From Ooceraea biroi (lineage: Eukaryota > Arthropoda > Insecta > Hymenoptera > Formicidae): DNA of 64,000 nucleotides. The stretch is from positions 11,124,464 to 11,188,463 of the forward strand of contig NC_039511.1 in assembly GCF_003672135.1 (NCBI RefSeq), in the 5' to 3' direction. The position numbers were made by a program, and so were the translations under genes. How positions within the stretch are numbered: position 1 is the first letter of the stretch; every line of letters starts with the position of its first letter. The notes under the pieces were generated by a model. It saw only the letters and a program-made list of their open reading frames with translations. It did not search any database and was not told where the DNA came from. Below, one piece after another: positions 62,555 to 64,000 of the stretch.

Positions 62555-64000
62555 TTAATGTAACTTTAAATTGGAATTCAATTTGGAAAAGTTGTCACTA
62601 TCGAACATATTCGCCAAACTTGCAAATAGCGCTAATTTCGCGGCGATACGCAGGTCCTCCTTTTTCGTTACATCCTGATCGGGCATCATCTTGTCTGCAA
62701 TATGTTTGTAGATTTTCCCTTCACCGTTAACGTAGTAAGTGGAAAAGCCGTCATACCATCTGAAATTAACGCGTAAAAAATTATTTCTAGATATTTAATA
62801 TCTCGGGCATTCCGTTTCCGTTAGAATAAAGTCGACTTTCAGTGATTTTCAGTCGTTACAAAATAAAATTAAGCGAGGAGTGCTTTTTAATTATTTTTTT
62901 AATTATATTTTAGCGACTGGAGTAACAAAAGTTACCTCCAATTAAAAGGGGAACTTTTACTTCATTTAGTTAACGTTGCGAGAACGTATATTCATAATGA
63001 TCATACTTACAATTCGTGGTCTTTGTCTATAGCGTCCCGTATCTTCCAAATTTTATATTTCCAGAACGAGAAGAACATCCTGAAGCCTGTGACACCTCTT
63101 ATACGCCAACGCACCTTTATTGTCCCATCTTCGGGATGCATCGTGATCTTCACGATATCGCATTTCACGTATGCAAACTTCAAGTGGCCAATCATCCTTA
63201 AAAGTATCATCTGTTTCGCGTAATTTCCAACTCCGCTGTAACATTTAAGCATATATATTTTATGTATCGTACAAGGGGATGCAAGGTTTCATAAGCAACA
63301 GTCTTATAATTGTTTTTTTATTTTAAACGATGTGATAGATATAATAAGTAACAAGTACAATTATTACAAACTTGGGAGTTTGCGAGAAATGCTTTATATG
63401 TTTTAAAAAGATATATCACTATACTAGATATTTAATCAAAATTAACTTACACTGTTGTCACCCCTCTAATATTATTGACGAAAACCATATTTTTGGTATA
63501 CATCGTATAATTTTGAGGTTTTGTGAATAAGTTTGTAAGCTGCAAACAACATTTCAATTAGAAAAAGTTGTTCAATGTAAAAGAACCTTGTTAAGATTTC
63601 AGAATTCCTACATCGTTCTCCATTTAAATTCTTTAGTTGTAAAGTCGTGCAATAATTCTAAAATATTTCGTAAATAATATTATAAAATATATTATAACTT
63701 TCGTAAATCACATTGCACGTACATCTATAGTAAGGCCATCAACTACATGTTGCAATTTGTCCTGTGATGGTTTGTCATCATCTTGTGGCGACGGTGAGCT
63801 TGACTGTGAGCCAGCTTTTAAAATGCTGGTATTGTTGGAGGTAAATAAGATACCGCTGGAATTTGATTCTCTACTATTGTGTAAGCTTCCCGAGGAGATT
63901 AGTCTACTATTATCTAGGAACATAGTATTTTTATCCCCTTCTACACTTTGCGTCTGAAACACAGTAATATTGTTATCTGATGCAGTTCTTATGGCGGCTG
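62555..64000 (-). CDS. C6orf136-like protein (DUF2358), 5' part beyond the window
   Basis: Conserved protein of unknown biochemical role; its human homologue is uncharacterised. Minus-strand exons seen: 63723 to the window edge, 63451-63539, 63011-63236 and 62555-62760; phases join cleanly. The first visible part is a Ser-rich spacer ending DGLTIDLTNLFT. The DUF2358 core follows with VKITMHPEDGTIKVRWRI, then WYDGFSTYYVNGEGKIYKH and KMMPDQDVTKKEDLRIAAKL, and the end SLANMFDSDNFSKL. These blocks match the vertebrate family closely. The reading frame stays open to base 64000, so the start and any targeting sequence are outside the window. Confidence 0.93.

Noticed and set aside
62009..62563. 184-codon plus-strand frame downstream of RPB7
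   Set aside because: Translated through GT and TA microsatellites into repetitive residues; not coding.

Overview
The window is eukaryotic genomic DNA from an insect, most likely a hymenopteran (ant, bee or wasp; an ant is my best guess but not proven). The reasons are small GT-AG introns, strongly AT-rich intergenic DNA with GC-richer exons, many TA microsatellites and fold-back MITEs, a VAV with a single SH3 domain, and a torsin of insect type. Every gene model below was built by reading exons, splice sites and phases by eye. All models close in frame.

Layout. Bases 1-8440 are gene-poor. Next comes a segmental tandem duplication: a decayed DNase II exon (8440-8740, minus), a short VAV paralogue (9559-12700), an intact DNase II gene (13144-15787, minus) and full-length Vav (19547-24026). 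The short VAV keeps CH, acidic, DH, PH and C1 domains over seven intact exons but has lost SH2 and SH3; a decayed SH2 exon still lies just past its stop. Next are torsin (25986-27268, minus) and cytochrome b5 (28472-30340). An SLC7 light-chain amino-acid transporter (about 32335-48911) follows, whose small first exon appears to sit 14 kb upstream of the rest. That intron holds a retroposon with a 15-bp target duplication and a 455-bp fold-back element.

The last 15 kb is a compact housekeeping cluster: a C1orf131/DUF4602 ribosome-biogenesis protein (minus) divergent from exosome subunit RRP4; an EF-hand nicotinamidase; RNase H1; a MOZART2-like gamma-tubulin-complex protein (minus); a paralogue of the RNase H1 N-terminus that has only the hybrid-binding domain; the Pol II subunit RPB7; and a C6orf136/DUF2358 protein (minus) that runs off the right edge.

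The two most novel points are the receptor-uncoupled short VAV next to its full-length parent, and the hybrid-binding-domain-only RNase H1 paralogue. Both are partial tandem duplications in which one functional module is kept with an open reading frame and the partner module is gone. I found no CRISPR array, rRNA, recognisable tRNA or complete autonomous transposon.
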